A stretch of DNA of 14,138 nt from Geodermatophilaceae bacterium (GCA_013811805.1 JACCUM010000154.1:1-14138), one strand, 5' to 3'. Positions 1 through 6,881 are shown, counted from the first letter of the stretch. Numbers and translations are program-made. The notes: generated by a model from the letters alone, not told the origin.

Positions 1-38
1 TCTCACTCGGCTCGCGGATGTTCGCGCGCCAAGTGAGA
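1..38 (-). terminator. Large imperfect hairpin downstream of the phosphofructokinase gene
   Basis: Bases 1-16 pair with 23-38: TCTCACT (1-7) with AGTGAGA (32-38), then, after one mismatch, GGC-CGCG (9-16) with CGCG-GCC (23-30) with one more mismatch, leaving a 6-base loop at 17-22. The hairpin lies 45 bases past the phosphofructokinase stop codon, where the end of the minus-strand acyltransferase/exoribonuclease/PFK unit would be expected. There is no T-run visible, which is common for actinobacterial terminators, so the role is inferred. It could equally terminate a convergent gene lying outside the window, or be part of a dispersed repeat. Confidence 0.45.
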
Positions 39-82
39 CGAAAGCCGCCCAAGTCCACCGGCCACCGTGCTCGCCCTCCTCG

Positions 83-1108
83 TCAGCCGAAGAAAACCTC
101 GGCCTCGGCGTAGCGCTCCGGCGGCACGGTCTTGAGTTCAGCGGTCGCTTCGGCCAGGGGGACGCGCACGATATCGGTTCCGCGCAGCGCGACCATCACA
201 CCCCAATCCTCGCTGTGTACGGCGTCGATCGCGCTCAGGCCAAACCTGGTGGCCAGGACGCGGTCGAAGGCGGTGGGCGTACCCCCGCGCTGGATATGGC
301 CGAGCACGACCGCGCGGCTCTCCTTGCCGGTGCGCGCCTCGATCACGTCGGCCAGCGCCTGCCCGATGCCGCCGAGCCGGACATGGCCGAAGTCGTCGAC
401 CACACCCGATCCGAGGATCAAGCCGCCGTCCAGGGGGAGGGCGCCCTCGCTGACCACGAGAACGGGCGAATAGCCGGACGCGAAGCGGTGCTCGACGTAG
501 GCGACGACGTCATCGATGTCGAACGGGTTCTCCGGGATCAGGATGACGTTGGCTCCGCCGGCCATTCCCGCATGCAGGGCGATCCAGCCGGCATGGCGGC
601 CCATCACCTCGACGACCAGTGCCCGGTGATGACTGTCGCTCGTGGTGTGCAGCCGGTCGATGGCCTCCATCGCCACGCCCACGGCGGTGTCGAAGCCGAA
701 CGTGTAGTCAGTCGCACCCAGGTCGTTGTCGATGGTCTTCGGGACGCCGACGACATGCACTCCGGCGGCAGCCAGCTTGGTTGCCACCCCGAGCGTGTCC
801 TCGCCGCCGATGGCCACCAGCGCATTCACGCCCAGCCCGTCGAGAGTGGCCAGCAGTTTGCCTTCACCGTCATCGCTCTTGTACGGATTGGTCCGCGACG
901 TGCCGAGGATCGTCCCGCCGCGCGGCAGAATTCCTCGTACGGCATGCACGTCCAGGGTCATCGTGTTGCCCTCGATCGGCCCTCGCCAACCATCCCGGAA
1001 ACCGACGAACTCATGTCCGTAGGTCTCCACGCCCTTGCGTACGACTGCCCGGATGACGGCGTTGAGCCCCGGGCAGTCCCCTCCCCCGGTGAGTACTCCG
1101 ATGCGCAT
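83..1108 (-). CDS. pfp: 6-phosphofructokinase, PPi-dependent type
   Basis: Phosphorylates fructose 6-phosphate to fructose 1,6-bisphosphate in cytoplasmic glycolysis. The 341-aa protein has the group III PFK layout: GGDCPGLNA at 8-16, GGEDT at 101-105, PKTIDND at 123-129 with catalytic Asp127, MGRHAGW at 169-175 and LGHIQRGG at 269-276. Positions 104 and 124 decide the phosphoryl donor in this family. Both are Gly in bacterial ATP-PFK; here they are Asp104 and Lys124, the PPi-PFK pair, so pyrophosphate is the expected donor and the reaction would be reversible. The ATG at 1108 is chosen because MRIGVLTGG is the canonical family start; a longer frame upstream overlaps the exoribonuclease and looks random. 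It begins 11 bases after the exoribonuclease stop, so the two are probably cotranscribed, though no good Shine-Dalgarno is visible. Family is certain; donor is inferred from residues. Confidence 0.95.
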   Translation of the reverse strand: MRIGVLTGGGDCPGLNAVIRAVVRKGVETYGHEFVGFRDGWRGPIEGNTMTLDVHAVRGILPRGGTILGTSRTNPYKSDDGEGKLLATLDGLGVNALVAIGGEDTLGVATKLAAAGVHVVGVPKTIDNDLGATDYTFGFDTAVGVAMEAIDRLHTTSDSHHRALVVEVMGRHAGWIALHAGMAGGANVILIPENPFDIDDVVAYVEHRFASGYSPVLVVSEGALPLDGGLILGSGVVDDFGHVRLGGIGQALADVIEARTGKESRAVVLGHIQRGGTPTAFDRVLATRFGLSAIDAVHSEDWGVMVALRGTDIVRVPLAEATAELKTVPPERYAEAEVFFG

Positions 1109-1119
1109 GAGGCGAGAGC

Positions 1120-1611
1120 CTAGGGCCCCGTCCTGAGCGCCTGCATGGCCTGCCAGCGGGCGAGGTTGTGCCGAGCGTCGGCCAGGGCATCGTGTGCATC
1201 CTGCCCGGCTGCGGGAAGCGGGGGCTTGCCCAGGTCGGCCCAGCGTTGGCGCAGTTCGCCGGTGAATCGCGGGATCGCCCGGGGCAGCTCGGTCATCGGA
1301 CCCCACAGCTGAGCCAGGGCCACGTGGTCGTACGAGGCGAACCACGCCCAAAGTTCGATCTCCTCGCCGGGACCGGTGAAGAAGGACAGCAGATCGTCGC
1401 GGATCCTATTCCGCGACCGCCAAGCCGGATCGGCCGGCGAAGGAAGCTGGGCGAGCACATTGCGCCGCACCCACGGGATCGCCTTGTCAGAATCGAATTC
1501 GGTTGATACAGCGTAGAACTCGCGACCGGTCTCGTCGACCACACCGATGGAGATCAGGTCGATGCTATGGCCGTCCTCGATGAACTCGGTGTCGTAGAAA
1601 AACCTGCGCAC
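1120..1611 (-). CDS. DEDDh 3'-5' exoribonuclease, Rv2179c-like
   Basis: The 163-aa protein matches in length and sequence style the mycobacterial Rv2179c family, small DEDDh-type exonucleases that trim 3' overhangs of double-stranded RNA and resemble RNase T and oligoribonuclease. Seen in the sequence: YDTEF at 6-10 supplies the first acidic pair (Asp7, Glu9), ASYDHVAL (92-99) the second motif with Asp95, and DAHDALADARHN (138-149) the third, with candidate catalytic His140 and Asp145. The start is the GTG at 1611, giving MRRFFYDTEF as expected for the family. Upstream ATGs are out of frame. It ends 11 bases before the phosphofructokinase start and follows the acyltransferase by 144 bases. 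In mycobacteria the orthologue also sits close to an acyltransferase gene (Rv2182c), supporting vertical inheritance of the block. Confidence 0.93.
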   Translation of the reverse strand: MRRFFYDTEFIEDGHSIDLISIGVVDETGREFYAVSTEFDSDKAIPWVRRNVLAQLPSPADPAWRSRNRIRDDLLSFFTGPGEEIELWAWFASYDHVALAQLWGPMTELPRAIPRFTGELRQRWADLGKPPLPAAGQDAHDALADARHNLARWQAMQALRTGP

Positions 1612-1755
1612 GGGCCAAACGCTGCCATACCGCGGACAGCGCCCCGCCCCGACGGGACCGGCATGAGCCCAGCGGTGGGCCGATGGACCGAAGCGATGAC
1701 GACGCGCTCGCCGTCCGTACCCAGCAGGAACGCGTCTCGCCGCTCGGGAAACCGG
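1612..1755. other. 144-base gap with no supported gene
   Basis: This stretch lies between the acyltransferase stop and the GTG of the exoribonuclease. One minus-strand frame stays open through it and gives a mixed, protein-like composition, but it has no start codon of its own and runs out of frame from the acyltransferase into the exoribonuclease. It could be leader DNA for the exoribonuclease/PFK pair or the remnant of a lost small gene. I see no convincing promoter, hairpin or RNA gene. Confidence 0.4.
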
Positions 1756-2532
1756 TCAGCCGGCCAGCGTGGCCGGGACCCGTTCGGCAGCCTCGAACGG
1801 GTCCGGCCTGAGCATCGCGACGACGTCTTCGGCAGTCTTGCCGGTCACATCCATCGCTGCCTTGACCTTCGCGGCATAGACGTCGACGTACTGCTGACCG
1901 GACAACAGCATCAGTTCGTACATGACCTCGTCGGTCATGGACCGTTCGACGAACCGGTCCCCGGACATGCCGTCGTACCGGGAGAAGTCCAACGGCACCC
2001 CCACCCGGATCCGGACCTTGTGGACGCGGGGGATCTTCTTACCGATCGGCTGGATCTTCTCGGTGTCGACCATGACCACCGGGATCACCACCGCACCGGA
2101 TTCCAGCGCCATCCGGGCGAGGCCCGTCTTGCCCCGATAGAGCCGGGCATCGGGCGAGCGTGTGCCCTCGGGGTAGATGCCGAGCAGCCTGCCCTGCCGC
2201 AGAATCCGAATGCCGGTGTCCAAGGCGTCCTTGGCCGCGGTCCCACTGGTCCGGTCGATCGGCACCATGCCGGCCCCCCGGAAGAACCATCGGATGAGCA
2301 GTCCCTTGAGCCCCTTGCCGGTGAAGTACTCCGACTTGGCCAGGAACGTCACCCGCCTGGGCACCATCAACGGCAGGAAGATCGAATCCGAGAATGAGAG
2401 GTGATTGCTGGCCAGGATCGCCGGACCCTTGCTCGGAACATTCTCCAAACCCTGGATGTCCGGGCGGAAGACGAGGCGCAGAATCGGGCCCACCAGGACG
2501 AATTTCAGCACCCAGTAGAACACCGACACCAC
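1756..2532 (-). CDS. 1-acyl-sn-glycerol-3-phosphate acyltransferase (PlsC family)
   Basis: Expected to transfer an acyl chain to lysophosphatidate or a related glycerolipid at the inner face of the membrane. The 258-aa protein opens with a hydrophobic helix (about 3-22) and carries PlsC block I, NHLSFSD at 43-49 (catalytic His44 and Asp49), block II around FRGAGMVPIDR (84-94) and block III, PEGTRS at 121-126, which binds the glycerol phosphate. Block IV is VVIPVVMV (148-155). Length is normal for the family. Two consecutive GTG codons (2532 and 2529) could start it; a GAAGGG at 2537-2542 is better spaced for the second. It corresponds in family and neighbourhood to mycobacterial Rv2182c. It is divergent from the esterase gene. 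The natural acceptor cannot be told from sequence, and some relatives act on mannolipids or other polar lipids. Confidence 0.93.
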   Translation of the reverse strand: MVSVFYWVLKFVLVGPILRLVFRPDIQGLENVPSKGPAILASNHLSFSDSIFLPLMVPRRVTFLAKSEYFTGKGLKGLLIRWFFRGAGMVPIDRTSGTAAKDALDTGIRILRQGRLLGIYPEGTRSPDARLYRGKTGLARMALESGAVVIPVVMVDTEKIQPIGKKIPRVHKVRIRVGVPLDFSRYDGMSGDRFVERSMTDEVMYELMLLSGQQYVDVYAAKVKAAMDVTGKTAEDVVAMLRPDPFEAAERVPATLAG

Positions 2533-2549
2533 CCAACCCTTCGAGTGTC

Positions 2550-2579
2550 AGACTAGGGACGATTCGGCCAATGTCACAA
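2550..2579 (-). promoter_or_regulatory. Candidate promoter for the acyltransferase gene
   Basis: On the minus strand, TTGTGA (2574-2579) and TAGTCT (2550-2555) are separated by 18 bases, resembling a sigma-A -35/-10 pair with a TANNNT -10 box. Transcription would begin near 2543, leaving a leader of only about ten bases that includes the GAAGGG ribosome-binding sequence. This is pattern matching in a GC-rich background. Confidence 0.35.
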
Positions 2580-2625
2580 CGCACTCACAACCGCACCCGC
2601 CACCGCAGTCATCACGCAGCCACTC

Positions 2626-2631
2626 AGGAGG
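2626..2631 (+). promoter_or_regulatory. Strong Shine-Dalgarno of the esterase gene
   Basis: AGGAGG lies 7 bases before the ATG at 2639 and is the best ribosome-binding site in the window. It fixes the esterase start. Confidence 0.8.
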
Positions 2632-2638
2632 AACACCC

Positions 2639-3400
2639 ATGCCGGTGCTGGCTGGTGCCGAGCCATTCACCTTCGACGGCGGTCGGGTCGGGATTCTGCT
2701 GATCCATGGATTCACCGGTACCCCGCAGAGCCTGCGCCCCTGGGGTGAACACCTTGCCGCGCAGGGGTACTCGATCAGCTGCCCGCGGCTCCCCGGACAC
2801 GGCACAGTCCTCGCGGACATGAACGCCACCCGGTGGCCGGACTGGTACGCCGCAGTCGAGCGCGCACTGGAGGAGTTGCGAGGCCGGTGCACGGAGGTCT
2901 TCGCCGCCGGGCTGTCCATGGGCGGGACCCTGGCGCTCAGGCTGGCCGAGCAGCACGGGGAACGACTGTCAGGACTCGTGCTGGTCAACCCCTCGTTGGC
3001 CACCGAACGCAAGGATCTGGCGCTGCTCAAGATCCTCGCCAAAGGGCTGCCCTCCTGGAAGGGCGTGTCCAACGACATCAAGAAGCCGGGTGCTCGTGAA
3101 GTCGCCTATCCCAGGATTCCGCTGAAGGCAGCGGTGTCGTTGCAGGACCTCTGGGCGACGACGCGTGCTGAACTGGCCAAAATCGACGTCCCGATCCTGA
3201 CGTTCCGGAGCACCGAGGACCATGTCGTCGAGCCGCTGTCGGGCAGGTTGCTGCTCGACGGCGTGCGCTCGACCGACGTCACTGAACAACTGCTGCACGA
3301 CAGCTACCACGTAGCCACCCTCGACAACGATGCCGAGCAGATTTTCGCCCGAAGCGCAGCGTGGATCGCTGATCATGTTGGCAAGAGGAAAATCTCGTGA
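2639..3400 (+). CDS. Alpha/beta-hydrolase carboxylesterase (Est30 / monoacylglycerol-lipase type)
   Basis: A 253-aa cytoplasmic serine hydrolase; no signal peptide is visible. Features in order: oxyanion-hole segment HGFTGTP at 23-29, nucleophile elbow GLSMGG at 91-96 with Ser93, the acid in STEDHVV (191-197, Asp194) and the catalytic His224 in DSYHVATLDND. The order and spacing are nearly the same as in Geobacillus Est30 (Ser94, Asp193, His223), which hydrolyses short to medium acyl esters. Natural substrate is unknown; monoacylglycerol or an acylated metabolite is plausible given the divergent acyltransferase. The ATG is supported by AGGAGG seven bases upstream. Its stop overlaps the start of the next gene by four bases (GTGA), implying translational coupling. 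Confidence 0.92.
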   Translation: MPVLAGAEPFTFDGGRVGILLIHGFTGTPQSLRPWGEHLAAQGYSISCPRLPGHGTVLADMNATRWPDWYAAVERALEELRGRCTEVFAAGLSMGGTLALRLAEQHGERLSGLVLVNPSLATERKDLALLKILAKGLPSWKGVSNDIKKPGAREVAYPRIPLKAAVSLQDLWATTRAELAKIDVPILTFRSTEDHVVEPLSGRLLLDGVRSTDVTEQLLHDSYHVATLDNDAEQIFARSAAWIADHVGKRKIS

Positions 3401-4173
3401 CCGCACCCCGTCGCCGCGGGCGGCGCGACAACGGGCTGGACGCCTCCACGTTCCGGGCGTTGCGCGATGTCGATCCACGGGTCGGCGAGCATCTGCTCGA
3501 CGTTCTGCGCGATGCCGGGATCGCCGCCTACCTGGATCCCACGTCCGACGTGGACGCAGTCACCCGAAGCATCGCGCTGCCCAGTCCACCAAGTGACCGG
3601 CTCTATGTCGACCGCAGGCTCACCGCCGATGCCAACGCGCTGATCCACGATTACGTTCTGGACGCCGACGACTCCGCCGGACAAAACTCCGCCCAGCCAC
3701 TGGCCCCGGTTACGCCCCAGGTCGCGAGCAACTCCTCGGCTGCCTCCGCGGGATCGACAACGTCGAGCATCGATGACGCGCAGTGGCGGGAACTGGTCGC
3801 TGCCTACGAGGCAGACCACGGCCGGCTGGGTGACACGCTCACCGACGACTTCGACGCCACGGCCCAGCAGCGGGCGACCGAGCACGAGGCCGCCGCTCGG
3901 GCTTCAGTCGAAGCCGAAGAGGCCGCCGCGGAGGAGCACTACGAACCGCCGACACCGCCTCCGCTGCCGGTCCTGTCCAGGTCCGCGGCCTATGCCCTGA
4001 TCCTCCTGGCCGGCGGTGCGCTGCTGCTGATCGCCCCCGGCCTGATCGGGTTGACCGGAGATGTCGGCTTCGTCTTCGGCGTCCTCGGGATCGCCGGCGG
4101 CGTCGGCATGCTGGTGTGGCGGATGCGTGAGGGACCGCAGTTCGACGATCCCGACGACGGCGCGATCGTGTAG
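3397..4173 (+). CDS. Uncharacterised acidic protein with two C-terminal membrane segments
   Basis: No named family is recognised with confidence. The 258-aa protein has a basic N-terminus, then a compact region (about 18-90) containing a helix followed by the phrase GIAAYLDP (41-48). That phrase recalls the small DUF2007-like signal-transduction fold, which is a guess. A Ser/Ala/Pro linker follows (91-124), then a strongly acidic, Ala/Glu-rich helical stretch (125-180) that may form a coiled coil, a proline run (184-191), and two hydrophobic segments at roughly 197-218 and 222-242 separated by a short Gly-rich turn. The C-terminal tail is acidic. Topology would put both ends on the same side of the membrane, probably the cytoplasm. 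It starts with GTG overlapping the esterase stop by four bases, so the two proteins are made together and may act together. Confidence 0.85.
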   Translation: MTAPRRRGRRDNGLDASTFRALRDVDPRVGEHLLDVLRDAGIAAYLDPTSDVDAVTRSIALPSPPSDRLYVDRRLTADANALIHDYVLDADDSAGQNSAQPLAPVTPQVASNSSAASAGSTTSSIDDAQWRELVAAYEADHGRLGDTLTDDFDATAQQRATEHEAAARASVEAEEAAAEEHYEPPTPPPLPVLSRSAAYALILLAGGALLLIAPGLIGLTGDVGFVFGVLGIAGGVGMLVWRMREGPQFDDPDDGAIV

Positions 4174-4275
4174 GCGAGCAGCGAGTGAGCATCGCCGCGA
4201 GCTCTGCGAGCAAGGAGCGGGGCGAGCACCGAGCCGGAACAATCAGACATTGTGTAGAGCACTACTGTCCCGGCT
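4174..4275. other. 102-base gap with three GCGAGCA copies
   Basis: The gap between the membrane-protein stop and the next GTG holds GCGAGCA at 4174-4180, 4206-4212 and 4222-4228, surrounded by other GAGC-rich runs. No clear terminator hairpin is seen. The right end carries the candidate -10 element of the LOR/SDH gene. Confidence 0.35.
4263..4268 (+). promoter_or_regulatory. Candidate -10 box for a leaderless LOR/SDH transcript
   Basis: TACTGT fits the TANNNT consensus and ends 7 bases before the GTG at 4276, so transcription would begin at or next to the start codon. No Shine-Dalgarno precedes this GTG, and an in-frame TAG at 4255-4257 excludes a start further upstream. No good -35 element is seen. 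Confidence 0.4.
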
Positions 4276-5490
4276 GTGCCTCCCTCTGAAATCGTCAGTG
4301 TCACCGGACATCTGATGGACACCGGTGCCCTGGCTCGCATCCTGGACGACGTACTCGAGTACGGCGGCGACTATCGCATCGACTCCTTGGATCTCGGGCG
4401 CCAACACGAGGACGCCTCGACGGCGCACATCTCGATCAGCAGCGACGACGAGGAATTACTCGCCCGCATCCTGATGCGCCTGCAGGTGCACGGTGCCAAT
4501 CAGGTCGATCCGGGCTTGGCACTGCTTCGCCCGGCTCCTACCGACGGTGTGTTCCCCGACGACTTCTACTCCACGACGAACCTGGAGACCCAGGTCCGCC
4601 TCGACGACCATTGGGTCGACGTCGAGCACCCGGAGATGGACTGCGGGCTGGTCGTCACCGATGGCCGCGTTCGTACGGTGCCGGTCTCCGACGTGGCCGC
4701 TGGCGACCAGGTCGTCTGCGGCGCCTCCGGTGTCCGCGTAATCATGCCGGTCGCAGTGGCTAAGAGCGCCGACGACTTCGGGTTCATGTCCTCCTCGGTG
4801 TCCAGCGAGAAACCTCAAGCCCTGCTGGTACGCCAGATCGCCGAGCAGATGCGTGCGGTCAAGGCGGCCGGCAAGCGAATCCTCTGGGTGGGGGGGCCCG
4901 CGATCGTCCACACCGGGGCGGCACCGGCCATGGTCAAGCTGGTCGAGGCCGGCTTCGTGGACGTGCTCTTCGCCGGGAACGCCCTGGCCACGCACGACAT
5001 CGAGTCGGCGATCTTCGGAACGTCCCTGGGCGTGGATCTGAGCAAGGGCTCCGGGGTACCGCACGGTCACGAGCACCACATCCGCGCGATCAATACGATC
5101 CGCCGGGCCGGTTCCATCGCCGCGGCGGTCGAGCAGGGCATCCTGACCGGCGGGGTGATGCACGCAATGGTCAAGGCGGACAAGCCATTCGTGTTGGTCG
5201 GCTCGGTCCGCGACGACGGACCTCTGCCCGACGTCTATACCGACGTGATCGAGGGTCAACGGGCGATGCGTGCTCAGCTGCCGGATGTCGGCTTCGCCAT
5301 CATGGTGGCCACGATGCTGCACTCGATCGCCACCGGCAATCTGCTCCCGGCCTCCATCCCCCTGGTCAGCGTCGACATCAACCCGGCCACTGTCACCAAG
5401 CTGGCCGACCGAGGCAGCGCCCAGGCAGTGGGCATCGTGACCGACACCGGCCTGTTCCTCGAACAGCTCAGCCGCGAACTGGTCGACTAG
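4276..5490 (+). CDS. LOR/SDH (TIGR00300-type) ornithine-cyclodeaminase-like enzyme
   Basis: The 404-aa protein belongs to the LOR/SDH bifunctional-enzyme family. An N-terminal domain with GHLMDTG (11-17) and GRQHEDASTAHI (41-52) is followed by a Rossmann-like domain containing GGPAIVHTGA (206-215) and GNALATHDIE (234-243), both hallmarks of the family, and a His-rich GHEHH (264-268). Archaeal members and the C-terminal half of cyanobacterial AgrE/ArgZ convert ornithine to proline plus ammonia. Here there is no arginine-dihydrolase domain, so the protein is the stand-alone cyclodeaminase-like part. Ornithine to proline is the best-supported guess, but no substrate is proved. Start is GTG 4276; an internal ATG at 4315 would cut into the conserved N-terminal motif. 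The codons for Val205-Gly206-Gly207 form a run of seven G (4890-4896). The gene ends one base from the convergent SRPBCC gene. Confidence 0.9.
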   Translation: MPPSEIVSVTGHLMDTGALARILDDVLEYGGDYRIDSLDLGRQHEDASTAHISISSDDEELLARILMRLQVHGANQVDPGLALLRPAPTDGVFPDDFYSTTNLETQVRLDDHWVDVEHPEMDCGLVVTDGRVRTVPVSDVAAGDQVVCGASGVRVIMPVAVAKSADDFGFMSSSVSSEKPQALLVRQIAEQMRAVKAAGKRILWVGGPAIVHTGAAPAMVKLVEAGFVDVLFAGNALATHDIESAIFGTSLGVDLSKGSGVPHGHEHHIRAINTIRRAGSIAAAVEQGILTGGVMHAMVKADKPFVLVGSVRDDGPLPDVYTDVIEGQRAMRAQLPDVGFAIMVATMLHSIATGNLLPASIPLVSVDINPATVTKLADRGSAQAVGIVTDTGLFLEQLSRELVD

Positions 5491-5491
5491 C

Positions 5492-5923
5492 TCAGAGCGC
5501 GTTGACGGTCGCCCGCATCTGCTGTTCGGTCTGATCACCCAGCTTCTCCAGGGCCCCCTGGAGAAAGGGTGTCACCAGACGGGCCAGACCTTGGAACTCG
5601 AAGTGCGCCTGATAGCTGATCTCCGTACCGCCGTCGACCTCGCGGAAGTGCAGGTCGTCGGTTGATGTGACCGTCTTGTTCTTGCCGACGAAGGTCAGTC
5701 GGCTGGGCTCGGCCTTCGTGAGGGTGTACTCGAGTGTGGTCTTGCGGCCACGGAACTCCGAGATGTTCCGCCAGCATGCACCGACCTCGATCGGCCCGCT
5801 GCCCACCCGCGTCGTCGTGACTGTCCCTGGGTCCCACCGCTCGGTGTTTGCGAAGTCCTTGAGGTAGGTCACCACCTTGTCCATGGGCTGGTTGACGGTG
5901 AAAGTTCGCTGCACATCGGTCAC
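5492..5923 (-). CDS. SRPBCC-fold (polyketide cyclase/START-like) protein
   Basis: A 143-aa single-domain protein with the typical SRPBCC pattern: an N-terminal beta strand (QRTFTVNQP), the short helices around MDKVVTYLKDFANTERWDP (14-32), a run of antiparallel strands, and a long C-terminal helix from about 111 that ends in GALEKLGDQTEQQMRA. Members bind hydrophobic ligands in a central cavity; many are of unknown function and this one shows no catalytic signature. The start is GTG at 5923, supported by GGAG at 5932-5935 eight bases upstream. It is transcribed after the ABC importer genes but a hairpin at 5951-5971 separates them. Its stop is one base from the stop of the LOR/SDH gene on the other strand. 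Confidence 0.88.
   Translation of the reverse strand: MTDVQRTFTVNQPMDKVVTYLKDFANTERWDPGTVTTTRVGSGPIEVGACWRNISEFRGRKTTLEYTLTKAEPSRLTFVGKNKTVTSTDDLHFREVDGGTEISYQAHFEFQGLARLVTPFLQGALEKLGDQTEQQMRATVNAL
5544..5565 (+). terminator. Perfect hairpin inside the SRPBCC gene, 3' of the LOR/SDH stop
   Basis: TTCTCCAGG (5544-5552) and CCTGGAGAA (5557-5565) form a perfect 9-bp stem with a 4-base loop. It lies 53 bases past the LOR/SDH stop, in the position of a terminator for that plus-strand transcript, but inside the coding sequence of the convergent SRPBCC gene (the QGALEKL segment). No T-run follows. It could also simply reflect the protein coding constraint. Confidence 0.35.
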
Positions 5924-5950
5924 GCGGGAGACTCCAGGTCGGTAAGTTTC

Positions 5951-5971
5951 GGGCCCGCGCTCGCGGGACCC
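5951..5971 (-). terminator. GC-rich hairpin after the sugar ABC importer operon
   Basis: GGGCCCGCG (5951-5959) pairs with CGCGGGACCC (5962-5971) with one bulged A at 5968. It lies 50 bases past the ATPase stop at 6021 on the minus strand and before the GTG of the next gene. It is a reasonable intrinsic terminator or pause site for the importer mRNA, although the following minus-strand bases (GAAACTT) are not T-rich. Confidence 0.45.
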
Positions 5972-6020
5972 GCTCGGCCAAGCCTAGATGTCGTGGCCCG
6001 CAGTGCCCTTCAGACCTCGG

Positions 6021-6881
6021 TCAGGCCCGCAGCTCAGCCTGCATGTCACGGACGATGCCCGAGTCGGCACCCAGGGTCTCCTGCAACTCCTGGCTGAGCG
6101 CCTCCAACTCTGTTCCGCCGGCCATCATGGACGTCAGGTCGTCCATGCTCACCTCATCCTTCGGAAACTCGCCCATGCTCCGGCCTCGCCGCAACAACAT
6201 GAACCGATCCCCGACCGGGTAGGCGTGATGCGGATTGTGCGTGATGAACACCACGCCCAGCCCGCGGTCCCGAGCCTTCGCGATGTACTTGAGTACGACG
6301 CCGGACTGCTTCACTCCGAGAGCGGCGGTCGGCTCGTCCAGGATGAGCACCCGTGCACCGAAGTGCACGGCGCGGGCGATGGCGACACATTGCCGCTCAC
6401 CGCCGGACAAGGTGCCGATGGGCTGGTCGACGTCGCGAAGATCGATACCCATGGCGATCAACTCGGACCTCGTCGCGGCCTTCATGGTCGCGACGTCAAG
6501 TCGGCGCATGGGTCCGAACCCCTTGGTCGGTTCCGAACCGAGGAAGAAGTTGCGCCACACCGGCATCAATGGCACCACCGCGAGGTCCTGGAAGACGGTG
6601 GCGATCCCGAGATCCAGCGCCTCCCGCGGGCTGGACAGGTTGCGGGCCTCGCCGTCGATGAGCAGGACCCCGTCGGTGTGCGGATGCGCACCGGCCATGA
6701 TCTTGATGAATGTCGACTTCCCGGCGCCGTTGTCCCCCAAGACGCAGGTCACCTCACCGGCGTTGATCGTCGTACTCACCTCGGACAGCGCCAGAACGCT
6801 GCCGTAACTCTTGCCCACGCCCCTGGCCTCGATGATCGTCGTTCCACGCGGGGGGAGTTCATGAGTCTGCTGCTCGATCAC
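6021..6881 (-). CDS. Sugar ABC importer ATP-binding protein (FrcA/CUT2 single-domain type)
   Basis: Powers uptake of a monosaccharide through the adjacent permease. The 286-aa protein has one ABC domain: Walker A GDNGAGKST (49-57), Q-loop Gln98 in FQDL, signature LSGGERQ (158-164), Walker B VLILDEP (178-184) and switch His215 in ITHNPHH. CUT2 ATPases of the RbsA type carry two fused ABC domains in about 500 aa; this one has a single domain as in FrcA, so a homodimer is expected. After the core (beyond about 245) there is a 40-residue C-terminal helical extension with acidic and Gln-rich character. The GTG at 6881 overlaps the permease stop by four bases, so the two are translationally coupled. 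Substrate class is inferred from the family; the exact sugar is unknown. Confidence 0.94.
   Translation of the reverse strand: MIEQQTHELPPRGTTIIEARGVGKSYGSVLALSEVSTTINAGEVTCVLGDNGAGKSTFIKIMAGAHPHTDGVLLIDGEARNLSSPREALDLGIATVFQDLAVVPLMPVWRNFFLGSEPTKGFGPMRRLDVATMKAATRSELIAMGIDLRDVDQPIGTLSGGERQCVAIARAVHFGARVLILDEPTAALGVKQSGVVLKYIAKARDRGLGVVFITHNPHHAYPVGDRFMLLRRGRSMGEFPKDEVSMDDLTSMMAGGTELEALSQELQETLGADSGIVRDMQAELRA

Noticed and set aside
215..1123. 302-codon plus-strand frame opposite the phosphofructokinase
   Set aside because: Asp/His/Arg-rich shadow frame; the opposite strand encodes a full PFK with all motifs.
1109..1351. 81-residue N-terminal extension of the phosphofructokinase frame
   Set aside because: It overlaps the exoribonuclease gene out of frame, is Arg/Pro-rich, and the family starts at MRIGVLTGG.
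1567..2397. 276-codon plus-strand frame opposite the acyltransferase
   Set aside because: Same shadow pattern; no recognisable domain, and the minus-strand PlsC motifs are intact.
4456..5538. 360-codon minus-strand frame opposite the LOR/SDH gene
   Set aside because: Shadow frame rich in Asp, Arg and His, overlapping a conserved family member and the true SRPBCC gene.
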